A stretch of DNA of 64,000 bases from Argyresthia goedartella (lineage: Eukaryota > Arthropoda > Insecta > Lepidoptera > Argyresthiidae), in the NCBI GenBank assembly GCA_949825045.1, contig OX463809.1, forward strand, positions 9,265,501 through 9,329,500, read 5' to 3'. Positions 45,385 through 56,880 of the stretch are shown here, piece after piece. Every line of letters starts with the position of its first letter. The first letter of the stretch is position 1. The position numbers were made by a program, and so were the translations under genes. Under the pieces are notes generated by a model that saw nothing but the letters and a program-made list of their open reading frames with translations, had not been told where the DNA came from and searched no databases.

Positions 45385-46820
45385 TGCAACTGTGACACCG
45401 GCACGAACGGACGCTTCCTAGCAGCGTCCGTGACGATGCTCCGGAAATTAGCGACTACCTAGTTTCGCAACATTAATACCATGGCTGTACCAGCCAAGCG
45501 CGCAGACACAATCTTGGTGAACGAGCTGCTCGCCTTCGTCCAACAGAAGCTGGACGTGATGGACGAGCTCTCGCTGGAGCAGATCTGCTCGACCAGCTTC
45601 AAGGAGGCTGATATCGCCGCCGCCAAGAAAGTGCTGCAGGAAACCGCCGTCACCACCGTGCGCCTCGTCGGGCGGAGGGGTGCTGCGAGCGGGAAGAAGG
45701 ATCTCCAGGACATCTTCCGGGTGTTCAAGGAGACCTAACCCGATGATGTCCCGACCTACGTGGCCCGCGACCTCAACAAGCTGCCGCCGGTGACATTCGA
45801 CCACGTCGATGTCACCCGGCTGCTGAAGGATATCGTGCAGCTCCAGGGTGACGTCACGGAAATTCGAAGCAAGTTGGAGGCTTCAGAGGGCATCTGCGCT
45901 GACCTCAAACGTGAGTTGTCAGTATTGCGTCAGGCTCATACCTCGCTGCCGACGCAGCGAATAGCAGACGCGCGTGCCGACAACGCGACGGTCAGCAAAA
46001 ACGCCCAACAAGCGACTGACCTAGTTACGCGGGTTGCTAAGACTGCGTCGACGAATACCGCACCGCCTCGTGACGTCACGAAGCCAATTCGACTAGCACC
46101 TGATGCGGTCTCTTCTGGTCCATCCAAAACACCGGAACCCCAGAAGGACAGGTATGCTGCTGTGTCCCGCCGTGCCCGCCTCCGCCGCCCGCGCCCCGCA
46201 CCGCCCGCTGCCGAACAACAGAAGCTGCAGGCTGCGCCGCGCGCGCCGCCGGCCAGGCCCGCCCGTGGCCCGCCGAATGCGACCGTTGATGGAGACGGAT
46301 TTATCCTGGTCCAAAACAGGAAACGCCGCTCCAGACGCAGCCGCAATCAGCGTGGCACCGCTCCCGCCGCCGAGTGCAGCCTCAAAGCTGCCGCTCCCAC
46401 GACGCAGATATACCTTTCCAGGCTCGACGTGAATATGACCAAAGAGGACATTGAGCGTCACATCCAGGAAAGGATAAAGAAAGTCCAGGTTCCGCCTTGC
46501 AGTCAGAAGACGATTACGCTGCAGATAAGTCCTTTAGAGTCAGAAAGACCAAAGGACTTCCTGTCGTTTAAACTTCGGGTGCCGGCCGAACTCAAGAAGA
46601 TGTTCCTGGCCAAGGACTACTGGCTGGAAGGCATCGTATACAGACGCTATAGGGAGGCGAGACCGACGAGGAAGAAAATCCCTAGCTAGGTTTAAGTTAA
46701 GTTAAAGTAAGTTAGATTAGGTTCATAAAATGTTATATATCTCTAGTTTTTAAGGTATTTGTCAATATGGGTTTTTATACCTGAAATAAAAAGATTTATT
46801 ATTATTATTATTATATGTGC
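45385..46820 (+). mobile_element. Half-LINE: ORF1-only LINE with 3' UTR
   Basis: A GC-rich leader (hairpin ggacgcttcctagcagcgtcc at 45408-45428), an ORF1 spanning 45481-46689 with a single stop, then directly a 3' UTR (gggtttttatacctgaaataaa) and a (tta)n tail at 46797-46814. No trace of endonuclease or RT lies between ORF1 and the 3' end. Exact 5' end uncertain. Confidence 0.75.
45481..46689 (+). pseudogene. LINE ORF1 protein (RNA-binding), one in-frame stop
   Basis: 85 codons from Met 45481 to a TAA at 45736-45738, then the same frame open to 46689 (frame conserved, so one nonsense change). The N-terminus (LLAFVQQKLDVMDELSLEQI) matches what I recall of the start of lepidopteran ORF1 proteins deposited as zinc finger DNA-binding protein. 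The middle is a coiled-coil-like segment (LLKDIVQLQGDVTEIRSKLE), then a Pro/Arg-rich low-complexity region, a basic patch (NRKRRSRRSRNQR), and an RRM-like C-terminal half (TQIYLSRLDVNMTKEDIERH, FLSFKLRVPAELKKMFL, WLEGIVYRRYREA). It would package LINE RNA. GC content is far above its surroundings. Confidence 0.8.
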
Positions 46821-46901
46821 ATACATTGAAAAATACACATGTGTATGTTTTATTTAGTTATGTATGCTTGCGTGCTACAAGTTTCAACTAACGGTGTGTC
46901 T

Positions 46902-47362
46902 GTCGCAGTTGGTTGGTTAAATCAGACACTTAACTAACTCTCTGGACCGGTTATTAAATGCCGAGGTTTAACCAAGTCACTAGAATTTTGATTTTAATAA
47001 AGCACTGTCGAAAACGTTTAACAATCTGTCTTACCTAAAGCCAGCATGTTGGAAAACAAGATGGCGTCGCAACAACAGCTGTTTTGCCCTGATGTATACT
47101 GATACATCAGGGCAAAACATTGCTGTAGCTTAGGTGAAGGGTAAAGGGGGTGAGCAAAGCGAAGCCAACAAAAAATACTTAAAACATAAACTTAAGTACA
47201 CATAAAAAATATTTATATTTTATATGTCTTGTTACCCTGGAACGTTTAGACAACTCGTTAAACGTTTCGGTCACTCACTTGTCTGACGGATTTGATAATT
47301 CGGTATTTAATTAACGGTCTAGAGAGTTAGTTAAGTGTCTGATTTAACCTACTAACTGCGAC
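46902..47362. mobile_element. MITE with ~64-bp terminal inverted repeats
   Basis: The left arm 46902-46965 (gtcgcagttggttggttaaa, cagacacttaactaactctc) is matched by the reverse complement of 47300-47362. The interior holds a reversed CTTCGC repeat fragment (47085-47215). Its right end is flush with a SINE. Confidence 0.85.
47085..47215 (-). repeat. CTTCGC repeat fragment with palindromic end
   Basis: ttttgccctgatgta and tacatcagggcaaaa form a perfect 15-bp-arm hairpin; after it come agcttaggtgaagggtaaag and aaaatacttaaaacataaac, the reversed repeat body. Confidence 0.8.
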
Positions 47363-47568
47363 ATCGACGACCTCTGCGGCGCTGCGGTTGTGGATCTGCG
47401 AGAGGTCCCGGCTTCGATCCCTGGCTGGGGATAAAGAAAAAAATAACCCAGGACTTGGATGTTTATATGTGTGTGATGTCGCTGTTTTTGGTCCCCACGA
47501 CACCGAGTATCCTAGTGTGGGGTCAGAAGCAATGTATGTGCCTGTATGTAAATGTTTATGTTATGTTT
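47363..47568 (+). mobile_element. tRNA-derived SINE type A
   Basis: Head tcgacgacctctgcggcgct, B-box-like ggcttcgatccc, body aacccaggacttggatg, cctagtgtggggtcagaag, end tgtaaatgtttatgtta. The most complete type A copy here. Confidence 0.82.
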
Positions 47569-47921
47569 GGAGGTAAATCGATATTCACCCAGATGTGAAG
47601 GTGAGTAGAACCTTGCAAAAGGCAAAGAGATGTTGTCATCTGAACGAAATTAAAATAGGTATCGAAACTTTACCCTTTCACATATCGACATAATTTTATG
47701 GTCGATTTCGTAAAGTTCATGGAACTTCTGTCTTTCATGCCCTAATTCACAACTGTTAAAGTTAAAAAACCACTTAATGTCTCTCTGATGTTGCCATTTG
47801 TAATATGAGATGCTGTTAACTTGATAAAACAGTTTCAACAGTCCTGCCCCAGTCCATGTCTTGATTATAGTAGTTTATGACTGATACATAATGCCTAATT
47901 ATGTACAGTTACATACATTAG

Positions 47922-48229
47922 TTTATCTACACACATATCATAAGCTCTCTTTGATATGTTCAGGAACCGCATGTTTGACCGGCATTGTGGCATTGAGTTG
48001 TTTTGTTTGTTTTGTAGTACCAACTTCAAAGACAAAGGGGCGGCACGCAGGCGGACGTCGGCGTTCTAAATTTGAATGTCATAATATGTAGAAAATTTAC
48101 ACATTATGGTCATAATGTTCAATATTCAGATAAGAAATGAGTTTTTACAAAGTAGTTTAACATTATGCTGATCGTAATGTGCGGTTTTTGGACGCAGTAA
48201 AGAGGATTTATGATACGTGTGTAGATAAA
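47922..48229. mobile_element. MITE, 308 bp, partner of 40673-41030
   Basis: The left end tttatctacacacatatcat is the inverted partner of atgatacgtgtgtagataaa at the right end. The interior carries aaccgcatgtttgaccggca and the reversed gcgttctaaatttgaat. Non-coding. Confidence 0.85.
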
Positions 48230-49080
48230 ATAAATAAAAAGACAGCACAATTTTAACGCACAGCACTTAACACCGCAATAAAAAAGTATAAATAAATAAA
48301 ATATTAAGCAGATGTGCCACCGATCGTATCAGGCAGTCCGGGAATTCATGAATAAAGAGGCTGGCAGATTATACGCTGAGCTCAGTTGTTCTCATTATTA
48401 ATTCAGGAATGCTCACGAACCAAGAGCGTGGATGATGTGGCAAATAAAAATCTTGTTATACCTAGATGCATATATAACATTTAGGTATAAATAATATAAT
48501 GTTGATGTGACTGTGTATTTGGCTGGCCTCTGTTACTTAGTATAATTAAACTAGTGGCTCTGTGAGGTGTAGACTTCGCGAGTCTGTTGGTGGAAAGCTG
48601 AACTTCTAACGTACAAACTTCTGAATGCACCCGGTTACGTACATCAATTACTTTTCAATGTAACCAAAAACTTTGTCACACTCACGGCCTCTCCACAAAC
48701 CCAACAACACCTCCTTTGTTAAAATTCGTCAATCCGTCAACGGAATATGATTTTTTTAATTTCTCAACCCCCATGTCTCCACTATTTTCAAAAACGGAAT
48801 CAAAAATAATATTATTTACTAAACTGCTCACTAAATTTCACGAGAGTCAAAAAAAAAGAGACATGCGAAAGCATTTTTGCCCAAGCTGAACGTAAACGCT
48901 TCGCCGCGCTTCGCGCTCGCTCGGTCGATATATTCTGAATATACTAAAGTACTTAATACAATTAACATCTACCGTTGGAATATGATTTAATAGGGAAGAT
49001 TGCATCATTTTAACATTTAACAGTATACTTGACAATACGTGACACTACTCCAGTAACTGACATAGTTTGGGTGTAGTAGG
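48230..49080. other. Unassigned
   Basis: No gene found; a cttcgccgcgcttcgcgctcgctcgg patch at 48899 is probably repeat-derived. Confidence 0.35.
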
Positions 49081-49084
49081 GTGC

Positions 49085-50388
49085 TTCAGAGTTTGCAGCC
49101 AACCCGTAGGGTAGGCAAATCGTACTGGCAGGCATTCTACAAACTCCCACTGGTGGCTCCAAGTAGTCGTTGTGTACACGACGGCCACACCCCGGTACAC
49201 CACTTCGGCTCGTGGGCTAAACCGGGTGAGGGAGCCTGAAGGCTTCGGCAGACAGGTTTCTACGCGGATACCTCCCGCATGTGTACAAGTGTAACTTGGC
49301 GGTGAAGGCAGCTCACGCTGATACGCACTGAGTTCTGGCGGATCCGGCGAGTTAGCAAGGCAATGTCGATGGCCTAGGGCGGCAGTTGAGGTCAGAAGTG
49401 ACTGCCGGTCAGAGACAGCATCCGAACCGAATCCGCCAGTCGTAGCGGTTTCCGCTCCACTGGGCCACGGGGATGAGAACGAGAGAGGGCACCTGTGACT
49501 GCGTGGCTACTCATGCACTAAAAATACTCCGGCGCAGATGACTGCTTCATAAATTAGACTCCAAAGACGTAAAGTCCTGTGGCGATGGGCTGAAGAAGAG
49601 AGGTTCGGTTTGATGCAGACCGTGCTTTGTCTAAGGCCTGCACACAGGCTGCTCCGGCGGTGGTCTCAGGTAACCGTGGTCGCTTCGGCTCTGAACCGGG
49701 GGGACAGAGTGGGTTCGGCAGCACCCGGGGTGATGGGGTGCTCTCTTTGCTCAGCCTTGGAGGGGGCCAGAAAATGTGCCCTAAAAATTGCTCGCCCCAA
49801 CCAATGAGGTCGATGATGATATTGACACTGACTGGGGGAATCTACTCATATTTTAGACATCGCCACAACTATCTTGGGTCTAAAAGTCCGTAAGGACGAA
49901 GATTGGTTTGATGAGAATGACAAAGCTCTTACGCAGGCAATCGACAATCACCGGCATATCCTAAGGCACAGGACAAACCAACGTGGTATCGCGGAGATCA
50001 GACAGGTTGACCTGGAGCTGCGCAGGCTAACCCAGGAAACTAAGAATAACTGGTAGCAGGACGAAGCTCGCCAAGTGCAATGGCTCGCGAATAATAACCA
50101 GCTAGGGGAATTCTGCGGTGAGGTTTGAAAACGAACAGACCCGAGTGGAGGGCATTGGTTAAAACCAAAAATCGAAATTGAAATCCACCGACGACATCCG
50201 CCGAGCTCGACACCAAGCGCGATGAGTTAAAAGCCCGACCACCTGCGCTAACTCAGTATAATTATATTAATAGTGTGCTCACATGCCCGTAACGCGCGAG
50301 AATTTTCACAAGGAATATTGGCTACACTAGCCACATGTGAGCTCACAAGCGAGTTAAAAGCGCTGTGAACGAAATCGGTCGGACCTCT
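49085..50388 (+). mobile_element. LINE-B copy 3: internally deleted derivative
   Basis: A GC-rich leader resembling a LINE 5' UTR (49085-49800) leads to the stretch before RT (DEDWFDENDKALTQAI and LELRRLTQETKNNW, 49874-50056). It then jumps directly to the C-terminal end: [19 protein letters not shown] and a decayed C2H2 finger (about 50205-50340), with the NEIGRTS tail shared with 63490-63505. The whole RT domain is missing and stops are frequent. Assignment rests on the C-terminal similarity to 11950-12100 and 63290-63420. Confidence 0.65.
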
Positions 50389-50611
50389 TATACACTGACA
50401 AGCAATGAAAAAGTTCCACCCACAAAATGCCGACAAACGCCTTAATATCTCCTAAGATATAGAAGATAGGATAGATAAGAATAGATTTACGTTTTTAATT
50501 GGTAATATTCTGATGCGCTGTTGTCTGATGGCGTCATTAAGCTAGCCTTTCCCGTTTAGGAGTAATTTGGTGCTATGTCACTGGAACTTTTTCATTGCTC
50601 GTCAGTGTATA
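50389..50611. mobile_element. MITE with 30-bp inverted ends
   Basis: tatacactgacaagcaatga at 50389 and its inverted partner ending at 50611 match at 29 of 30 positions over the full arms. TA dinucleotides at the ends suggest a Tc1/mariner type. Confidence 0.8.
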
Positions 50612-50618
50612 TAGCTTT

Positions 50619-51025
50619 AGCTTGCTTCTGGGTTTATAGCGCAAACTTAGTAAATATGCAGATAGAGACAGGTAGAGCACTATAAGACGTACATACGAGT
50701 ATTATACGAGTGATATACTATATACTATATACTAGCGGACCCAACAACGTTGTCCTGCAGCGCCATCTGCCGGGCTGATTTGTGAAACTAAACCATCCAG
50801 GGCGCCACCCAATCAAACGCAGACAAAAAAAAACATTCAAATCAGTCCAGCCGTTTAGGAGGAGTTCAGTGACATACACACGTACAGTAGAATTATATAA
50901 ATATTATATATATATAGAATATATGTGTATATAGTGGCATAATACCCGTATGTACGTCGTATAGTGCTCTAGCAGTCTCTATCTGCATATTTACTAAGTT
51001 TGCGCTATAAACCGAGAAGCAAGCT
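50619..51025. mobile_element. Foldback MITE, 85-bp arms
   Basis: 50619-50703 (gtttatagcgcaaacttagt, aaatatgcagatagagac) is the near-perfect inverse of 50941-51025. The 237-bp centre carries ccaacaacgttgtcctgcag and cagtccagccgtttaggagg, words of a common lepidopteran interspersed repeat (50738-50890). Confidence 0.85.
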
Positions 51026-51174
51026 GAGAGCACACTACAAGTTGGGAACTGAGAAAGTTACTAATATGATGCCACAGTACTTCCACAGCCAACTACTATA
51101 AGTAGGTATACATTATACTTTGCACATGTTGTATGTAAAGCGTTGAGGTAGCACGATTATTTATTCTGTTACTA

Positions 51175-51429
51175 TACAGAGTGTAACAGAAAAGTGTAGT
51201 CATATTTTAAGAGGTTCTTAGGAACATCATTCTGAACATCATTTGTTATGACACTGATTTGATCAGAGAAACTTTATTTTTTATTCCTCCCTATCCCTCC
51301 TATTTATCCCTCCCGCCAATTTGTAAGGAAAAGTGAAAAGTAAAGTTGCTCTGATCAAATCGGTTTCATAGAAAAAGTTGCTCAGAATGATGTCCCTAAC
51401 AGCCTCATAAAATATGAGTACACCCTGTA
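51175..51429. mobile_element. TA-flanked MITE with ~90-bp inverted repeats
   Basis: Left end tacagagtgt, right end acaccctgta, with TA on both outer sides (51173-51174, 51430-51431). Long arms share catattttaagaggttctta-type sequence and ttgatcagag. Tc1/mariner-type non-autonomous element. Confidence 0.88.
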
Positions 51430-51439
51430 TAACAACCTC

Positions 51440-51660
51440 TCATTAAAGGCAATACAGTATTTGACAAGGTAGTATAATAAATCTAGAAACGTGTCCCAAG
51501 CTGAAGCTATATCAACAAAAACGTTTGACAATATCAGAATTGTATATTTCCAGCAGTTGTATTTTATAAACTCAATTTTGTGTTTGACTGTGAAATAAAA
51601 AAGACAGCATTTGACCAAGACTTCACATGCTAGTATTTCATAGAACTCGTGAATCAAATA
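51440..51660 (-). repeat. Unclassified repeat, uninterrupted copy
   Basis: The reversed copy of 44255-44767 without the SINE; it supplies the empty target acgtttgac at 51521-51529. Confidence 0.85.
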
Positions 51661-51829
51661 CCGTTTTTACAGTTCCTAAAAAATATCTATTCCGACCAGC
51701 AGTCAAATACCGTATTGTAATTTAAGGCCAACTTAATATAGGAGAAAATTGAGAATACAATGCTATGCCAGTACGAACCAGCCCGACAAGGCCAATCTTA
51801 CGATATTCAAGTAGTTTGCGATACATATA

Positions 51830-51856
51830 CAGTGGTGGTCATATAATTAAGAACGA
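51830..51856 (+). repeat. Tc1 left outer terminal inverted repeat
   Basis: Perfect inverse of 53550-53576. Confidence 0.95.
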
Positions 51857-52198
51857 CTATTTGAAAACAAGCTTTTTTCAAACTTACGAGAATAACACTT
51901 ATTGCATATCGTTTTGTATCTCTCTCGGTATCGTAAAACTGTTTTACACAATCGTAGCATACAGTTATAATATGATAAATTCAACAATATTATTATATAA
52001 GTAAACTTTTTGTATATAATATATCTTAACATGTTATTGCAAACTTACTGGCTGGCCACATAATTAAGAACGCTGGATAGTTTATTTTTTTATTCAAATT
52101 TAAATAGAGAACACTCTGTAACTAGGCCACTATTCGAGTAATTTTGGCGCCATTTAGTTCTGTAAAAGTCAAAAAGTTGATCGTTTCATAATAAAAAA

Positions 52199-53224
52199 AT
52201 GGGAAAAAATAAAAGTTGTGATGCATCTACAAGGGAAGTAATAATAAAACTTCGCGATATGAATTGGTCGTATAAAAAGATTGCCAATCATTTGCAGTGC
52301 TCAAAAACGATGATATTCCACGCTGTGAAGCATTTTAACACACATCAAACAACTTTAAATATTCCTCGTGTACCTAAACAGAGAAAGTCATCTCAGCGAG
52401 ACGATCGAAATATCGTGCGTTTGGCAAAACAATACCCTTTTAAGGGGTCTAATGAGTTAAAAAAAGAATACTTTGGTGAAAATAACCCTTCAGCGATCTC
52501 AGCGCGAACTATCCGAAGGCGATTGGTAGAAGCGAAGTTGAACGGAAGGATAGCAAGAAAGGTGCCCATGTTGAAACAGTGTCATAGGCAAGCCCGGCTT
52601 GCATTTGCTAGGAGGTATGAAAGCTGGACAGCAAGACAGTGGAAAAATGTTCTTTTCTCTGACGAAACAAAAATTAACAGAGTATGTTCTGATGGGAAAC
52701 GATATGTTCGACGCCCTCCGAATACAGCATTCGACCCCAAGTACACAAAAATGACATTAAAGCATGGTGGTGGAAATGTGAAAATTTGGGGATGCTTCTC
52801 TGGTCATGGTGTTGGACCTGTTAGACTGATAGAAGGAAACATGGATCAATTCCAGTACAAAAATATACTCGAAGAAACTATGTTACCATATGCTGAAGAC
52901 GTACTTCCGATTATTTGGACATTCCAACACGACAACGATCCGAAGCACACTGCACGCACCGTTAAAGAATTCCTCACATCTCAATCAGTTTCTGTCTTAG
53001 AATGGCCACCGAACAGCCCAGATTTAAATCCCATAGAGCATCTTTGGTGCGAAGTCAAGAAAAAGGTTTCAAATCGACGATGTGGTAACCTAACTGAGTT
53101 ATATAACGTTTTTTTAGAAGAATGGCGCTCTATTTCTCTTGAAAAATGTCAAAAATTGATAGAATCAATGCCTCGTCGGTGTAAGGCAGTTATTAAAAGC
53201 CATGGTCACGCTACAAACTATTAA
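52199..53224 (+). CDS. Tc1-family transposase (DD34E), 341 aa
   Basis: Intact ORF of typical Tc1 length. Residues 10-50 form a first helix-turn-helix (VIIKLRDMNWSYKKIANHLQ) and 65-120 a second DNA-binding region (SARTIRRRLVEAKL). The catalytic triad is D155 (VLFSDETK), D245 (QHDNDPKH) and E280 (SPDLNPIEHLW), with 34 residues between the last two, so DD34E. A Gly-rich box (KHGGGNVKIWGCFSG) is present at 188-202. The protein would bind the repeated TIR sites and cut and paste into TA. The start Met follows a 5' UTR of about 370 bp; no earlier in-frame Met gives a better N-terminus. I see no disabling change, so it could be active; activity is inference. Confidence 0.95.
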   Translation: MGKNKSCDASTREVIIKLRDMNWSYKKIANHLQCSKTMIFHAVKHFNTHQTTLNIPRVPKQRKSSQRDDRNIVRLAKQYPFKGSNELKKEYFGENNPSAISARTIRRRLVEAKLNGRIARKVPMLKQCHRQARLAFARRYESWTARQWKNVLFSDETKINRVCSDGKRYVRRPPNTAFDPKYTKMTLKHGGGNVKIWGCFSGHGVGPVRLIEGNMDQFQYKNILEETMLPYAEDVLPIIWTFQHDNDPKHTARTVKEFLTSQSVSVLEWPPNSPDLNPIEHLWCEVKKKVSNRRCGNLTELYNVFLEEWRSISLEKCQKLIESMPRRCKAVIKSHGHATNY

Positions 53225-53549
53225 CTTAGAATAAAATGTATTAAATTATAATTTTTAACATTGTCACTGTCTTATTTAATGTGATTTGTAAAATCTAAGT
53301 ATCTACGGAAACAACTCTCGAGCAGCTTAAGAATCGTTCTTAATTATTTGTCCAGCATTTTTACTACTTGAATTTGTAATTATCGATAATCAATTAAATT
53401 TGTAAAAAAAATAGTAAATGTTTTAAATATTTACTCCTAATCCCGGGATTTATCGATGTAGCTATTTCATAACACAACTAATTACTTTTAAGAAGGAACT
53501 TAAAAGTACACATAGCATAGTTTTGAAAAAAAATATCTGGTACTACAAA

Positions 53550-53576
53550 TCGTTCTTAATTATATGACCACCACTG
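53550..53576 (-). repeat. Tc1 right outer terminal inverted repeat
   Basis: Perfect inverse of 51830-51856; adjoins TA at 53577. Confidence 0.95.
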
Positions 53577-53579
53577 TAT

Positions 53580-56139
53580 ATGTTCTATCGATCCTACACA
53601 GTACCTTTTGACATTTGCACTCTTCCACGTTTCAAAAGACAAAGAACAACGAGTATAAACTAGCTGGAAGAGTGGAAGATGCACTTATAATTGACTTTCC
53701 CGACGTCAAACGGTTTGAGTGCACGCACTCTCCTTATTTATGACTCGTAAAGTGAGAATCCACAGACTTATATAGACTTCATGCCAGGAAAAGACAAAAT
53801 TCTCAGGAGGAATCTTGGTATTCGATTATGATAGAGAAGTGTCTTATAAACGTATCTTCGAATTTCCTCGAAAAAAGTCAATACGCCCTCTATTAGCCAT
53901 TTTGGAGGCTTGGCACTGAAAGTGAGTTTTGATTGGAAAATAAAGCCAAAAAAATCCTTATTATAACTTGTACAAATAAGTACTTTGGAGTTTGTCTACA
54001 TCGTAATCCAACGTACGGCATATATTAACAAAGGCGAAGAAATAATATGATAAAACTTTATAAGCAAAGTGTTTCAACAACCTTCTCGTTTACAGCCCAA
54101 CCTAGTTTCTCGCCTCAAACAAGCGCTTCCTTGATTCATGACCATAATACTGTTTTCCCTAAAGTTAGCTTTGCTTGCTACTTTACTTACTTAGTTGTTT
54201 GGTGCTTCATGAGCTGGGGTGAGGCACATTAAAATTAGTACGACGCAAAAGGACACAACGGCAGAGGTTTCAGTGTATAAATACGAACCGGAGGTCCTTT
54301 ATGCTGAGTTGAGTTTCCTTCCGTAATCTCCACCCTCTGCCGCATAATAATTTTTTGAATACATAAGTATTTTTTCTCGTTAAAAGACTTTGCGGGATAG
54401 TTGTAGACCGATTTATACAGATTGCCGGTAACACATACATGCATGTACTGCGATCCGTAGCAATATCCGCAGAAATCTGCTAGGAAACTTTGAAAATATT
54501 TACCGAACAACATTTTAAATTGCAACCGCTGCTGAAACTTCTACAGAAAACGTTTCACAGGTCTCCTCCACTTGAACATATTGACATATCAAAGAGGCGA
54601 GCAACTCTTATCGAATCGACCTATGTTATGTAATTCTGTACATGAGGGTCACCTAACTTACTTTGACGATACGTTACTGTTCCGCATCAACATTTTTTCT
54701 ATTCATCCCGTCCATGTACATTTTGATCATAACATCACTCAGATACGGCGGTGGCAATATTCCTACCATGTAGTATTGATATTACTATATCCCAATATCC
54801 ATATTTTCAGGCGTCACTGCTCGCTACATTCACTCCATGCCGTTCTTCATGTGAATATTTCATGATTCCCGAAGGACAGTTTTATCTACGGAACAGTGAG
54901 CAACATTTAGTATTCCTTCTACCCTGCTGTGGCTACAGGAGGTGAATACTAAATAATGCTGCGGTTTTAGTGAAACTACTCTTTAGATGAATGTGGGTTT
55001 AGGTAGTTAGGCCAAGCGAAAAATGGGATAATTGGTATTTTAATATGTGATTATTATTTCGACAAGTTGATTTCCATTGCGTGTCAAAACTAGGCAGGTG
55101 TGTCTATTTATCATGTATGAACTCAAAACTTACTTCAATCATTATAACGAACACAAATTACTGAAGCTACCCGTATTCTCTCGACATCCTTTGTCGATGT
55201 AATCTTTAGTTAATTAGTCGACACAACAGCCAGGGTTGTCACGACGCTGCTACTTGGCCGATTAGCATGCAAATTGGAACGCAGTGGGTCAACATAAGGT
55301 GCTGTTTTCAGTGTTATTCACCGAGATTGCCAATTTTACCCCTATTTTGGAGTTCGGGCCCTATCCTAAGAGATATTGATTTAATTATCTATCAATCTAT
55401 CGGGTTTCATCGAATTATATTTTTACTATCAACGCGAAGTGTGACGCTAAAAATATAGTTCATTTTATACACGTACGTGTAAAAAGTCATAAAATTTGAA
55501 CTACAAAGCAAAGTACCACGTTCAATAGTCTTGCTGAAGTCAACTTATTGATTCTCAATTCGCGGTGATAAATAAAACACCTCCAACGTATCCCTGTGGC
55601 AGATAGAGATTCACATGGCCATGTGCTTGATATCGTGTCGACACATCGGAAAATACGAGTGGATAGGGGTTATCCTTTCAGACGGGTGGAGCTAAGGCGT
55701 AGAGGGATGACGTCAGTAACATCAATTCCAGTGTCAGCTTTTTGGGAAAATACACCACAGTTTATAAATAATTTCACAAATGGATTACCAAATGGATCAT
55801 AGGTATATATGAGTATCAACCCGCTGACCGCAGTCTACGCGCATCATAGCTTTTAACCAAAAAACATTATTGCCGTCTCATAAACCATGTCATAAAAAAA
55901 TCTCGCAGCCGCCAACAAAACTAAAATGTTATCCACTCAACCTGTCCTGGCGATACTCAATCACGGTCAGTTGGCGGTCGGCGGCACATGACCGATAATC
56001 GGTGAAATATCACACGGGGAAGCCGCAGGTCGCCCATATTTCACGAACCTCTTCAAGTGTTGAAATCACCGAATGTGGATTAATAGTTATTTGTTGTAAC
56101 GGTTTTGCTGTAAATATAGCTGACTCCTTTTCCCGTAGC
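53580..56139. other. Unassigned AT-rich sequence
   Basis: No gene with a recognisable domain; the frames at 54235-54525 and 54572-54865 look random. A 14-bp palindrome cacatggccatgtg lies near 55613. Confidence 0.4.
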
Positions 56140-56215
56140 TGCCATTTTGCTTGATAGGGGGCTAGCCCATCGCCGCGTTTATGGAGATATGACAGTGACG
56201 TGACGCTATGCTGGC
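56140..56215 (-). repeat. SINE type C fragment
   Basis: gggggctagcccatcgccgc and gacgtgacgctatg match the end region of the SINE at 44379-44658. Confidence 0.6.
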
Positions 56216-56754
56216 ATGCAATAGAAAAGCTGTATTACGGAAATTTATCACATTTAAAAATGTTCTTCTCTTCCGTTTCAAAAATAGTCATCTTCATTCA
56301 CAATCATTTCGCTAGCGCGGCTATTGAATATTCTACTCATCTTCTCCAGTAATTTACACGTGAACGTGACAATAACATGTGATTCATTAGATAAAGTAGA
56401 TTCTAGATACATTATCATGTTATTACTGGGGAATACGTCTATTCAATCGAAGGATTCTCTACGCCTATTAATGTCTATCCTCATTTCCCACCTTTATACT
56501 TGCCCTAGGTGTACAGTCGTGCCAAGCTGCACCTTGGCAAGAAACCCAAGAAAATAAATGATGGTTACATTAGCACACTACTGAGTGATATTAATGAAAT
56601 ATTTGGTTTGTCTTCTAAAACCTTTAATGTTGACATTAAATTACCTACCCATTGATATGATATGAAGAACGGTCCTTTCGTGGTTCGCTCGCCTTTTCTT
56701 TTCGTGCATCGAGGTGTTATCAAATTTACATACATCTAAAATATATTCGATAAA

Positions 56755-56880
56755 AGGTTCGGGGTGGCCGGAGTCGAGTGGACTCAAAAAGGGAGACCTT
56801 TGCCTAGCAGCGGTATCTAACAACGGCTACATAAAAATAGAGATAAATATAAGATAAAGATAAAGAGACTATTTGATGAT
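56755..56880 (+). repeat. LINE/SINE 3' tail fragment
   Basis: gggtggccggagtcgagtgg and gggagacctttgcctagcag followed by an A-rich (gataaa)-type tail. This is the style of RTE-like 3' ends; assigned from memory. Confidence 0.5.

Larger units (their letters stand above)
51830..53576 (+). mobile_element. Tc1-like transposon, apparently intact, IR/DR ends
   Basis: 1747 bp between TA dinucleotides (51828-51829 and 53577-53578). The outer 27 bp are perfect inverted repeats starting cagtggtggtcatataatta. A second copy of the core (cacataattaagaacgctgg, 52057-52076; inverted at 53335-53356) lies about 220 bp inside each end, giving the two-site-per-end IR/DR layout known from Sleeping Beauty-type elements. 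The single ORF is unbroken. Confidence 0.93.

Noticed and set aside
45481..46689. A host zinc-finger DNA-binding gene
   Set aside because: I recall similar proteins deposited under that name, but the layout, the poly(A)-like tail and the absence of introns and Zn-binding pairs fit a LINE ORF1.
54235..54945. Small ORFs as host exons
   Set aside because: No recognisable domain, no convincing splice-site arrangement, random-looking composition.
55613..55626. Short palindrome as a regulatory site
   Set aside because: A 14-bp perfect palindrome is not remarkable in 64 kb and has no context.
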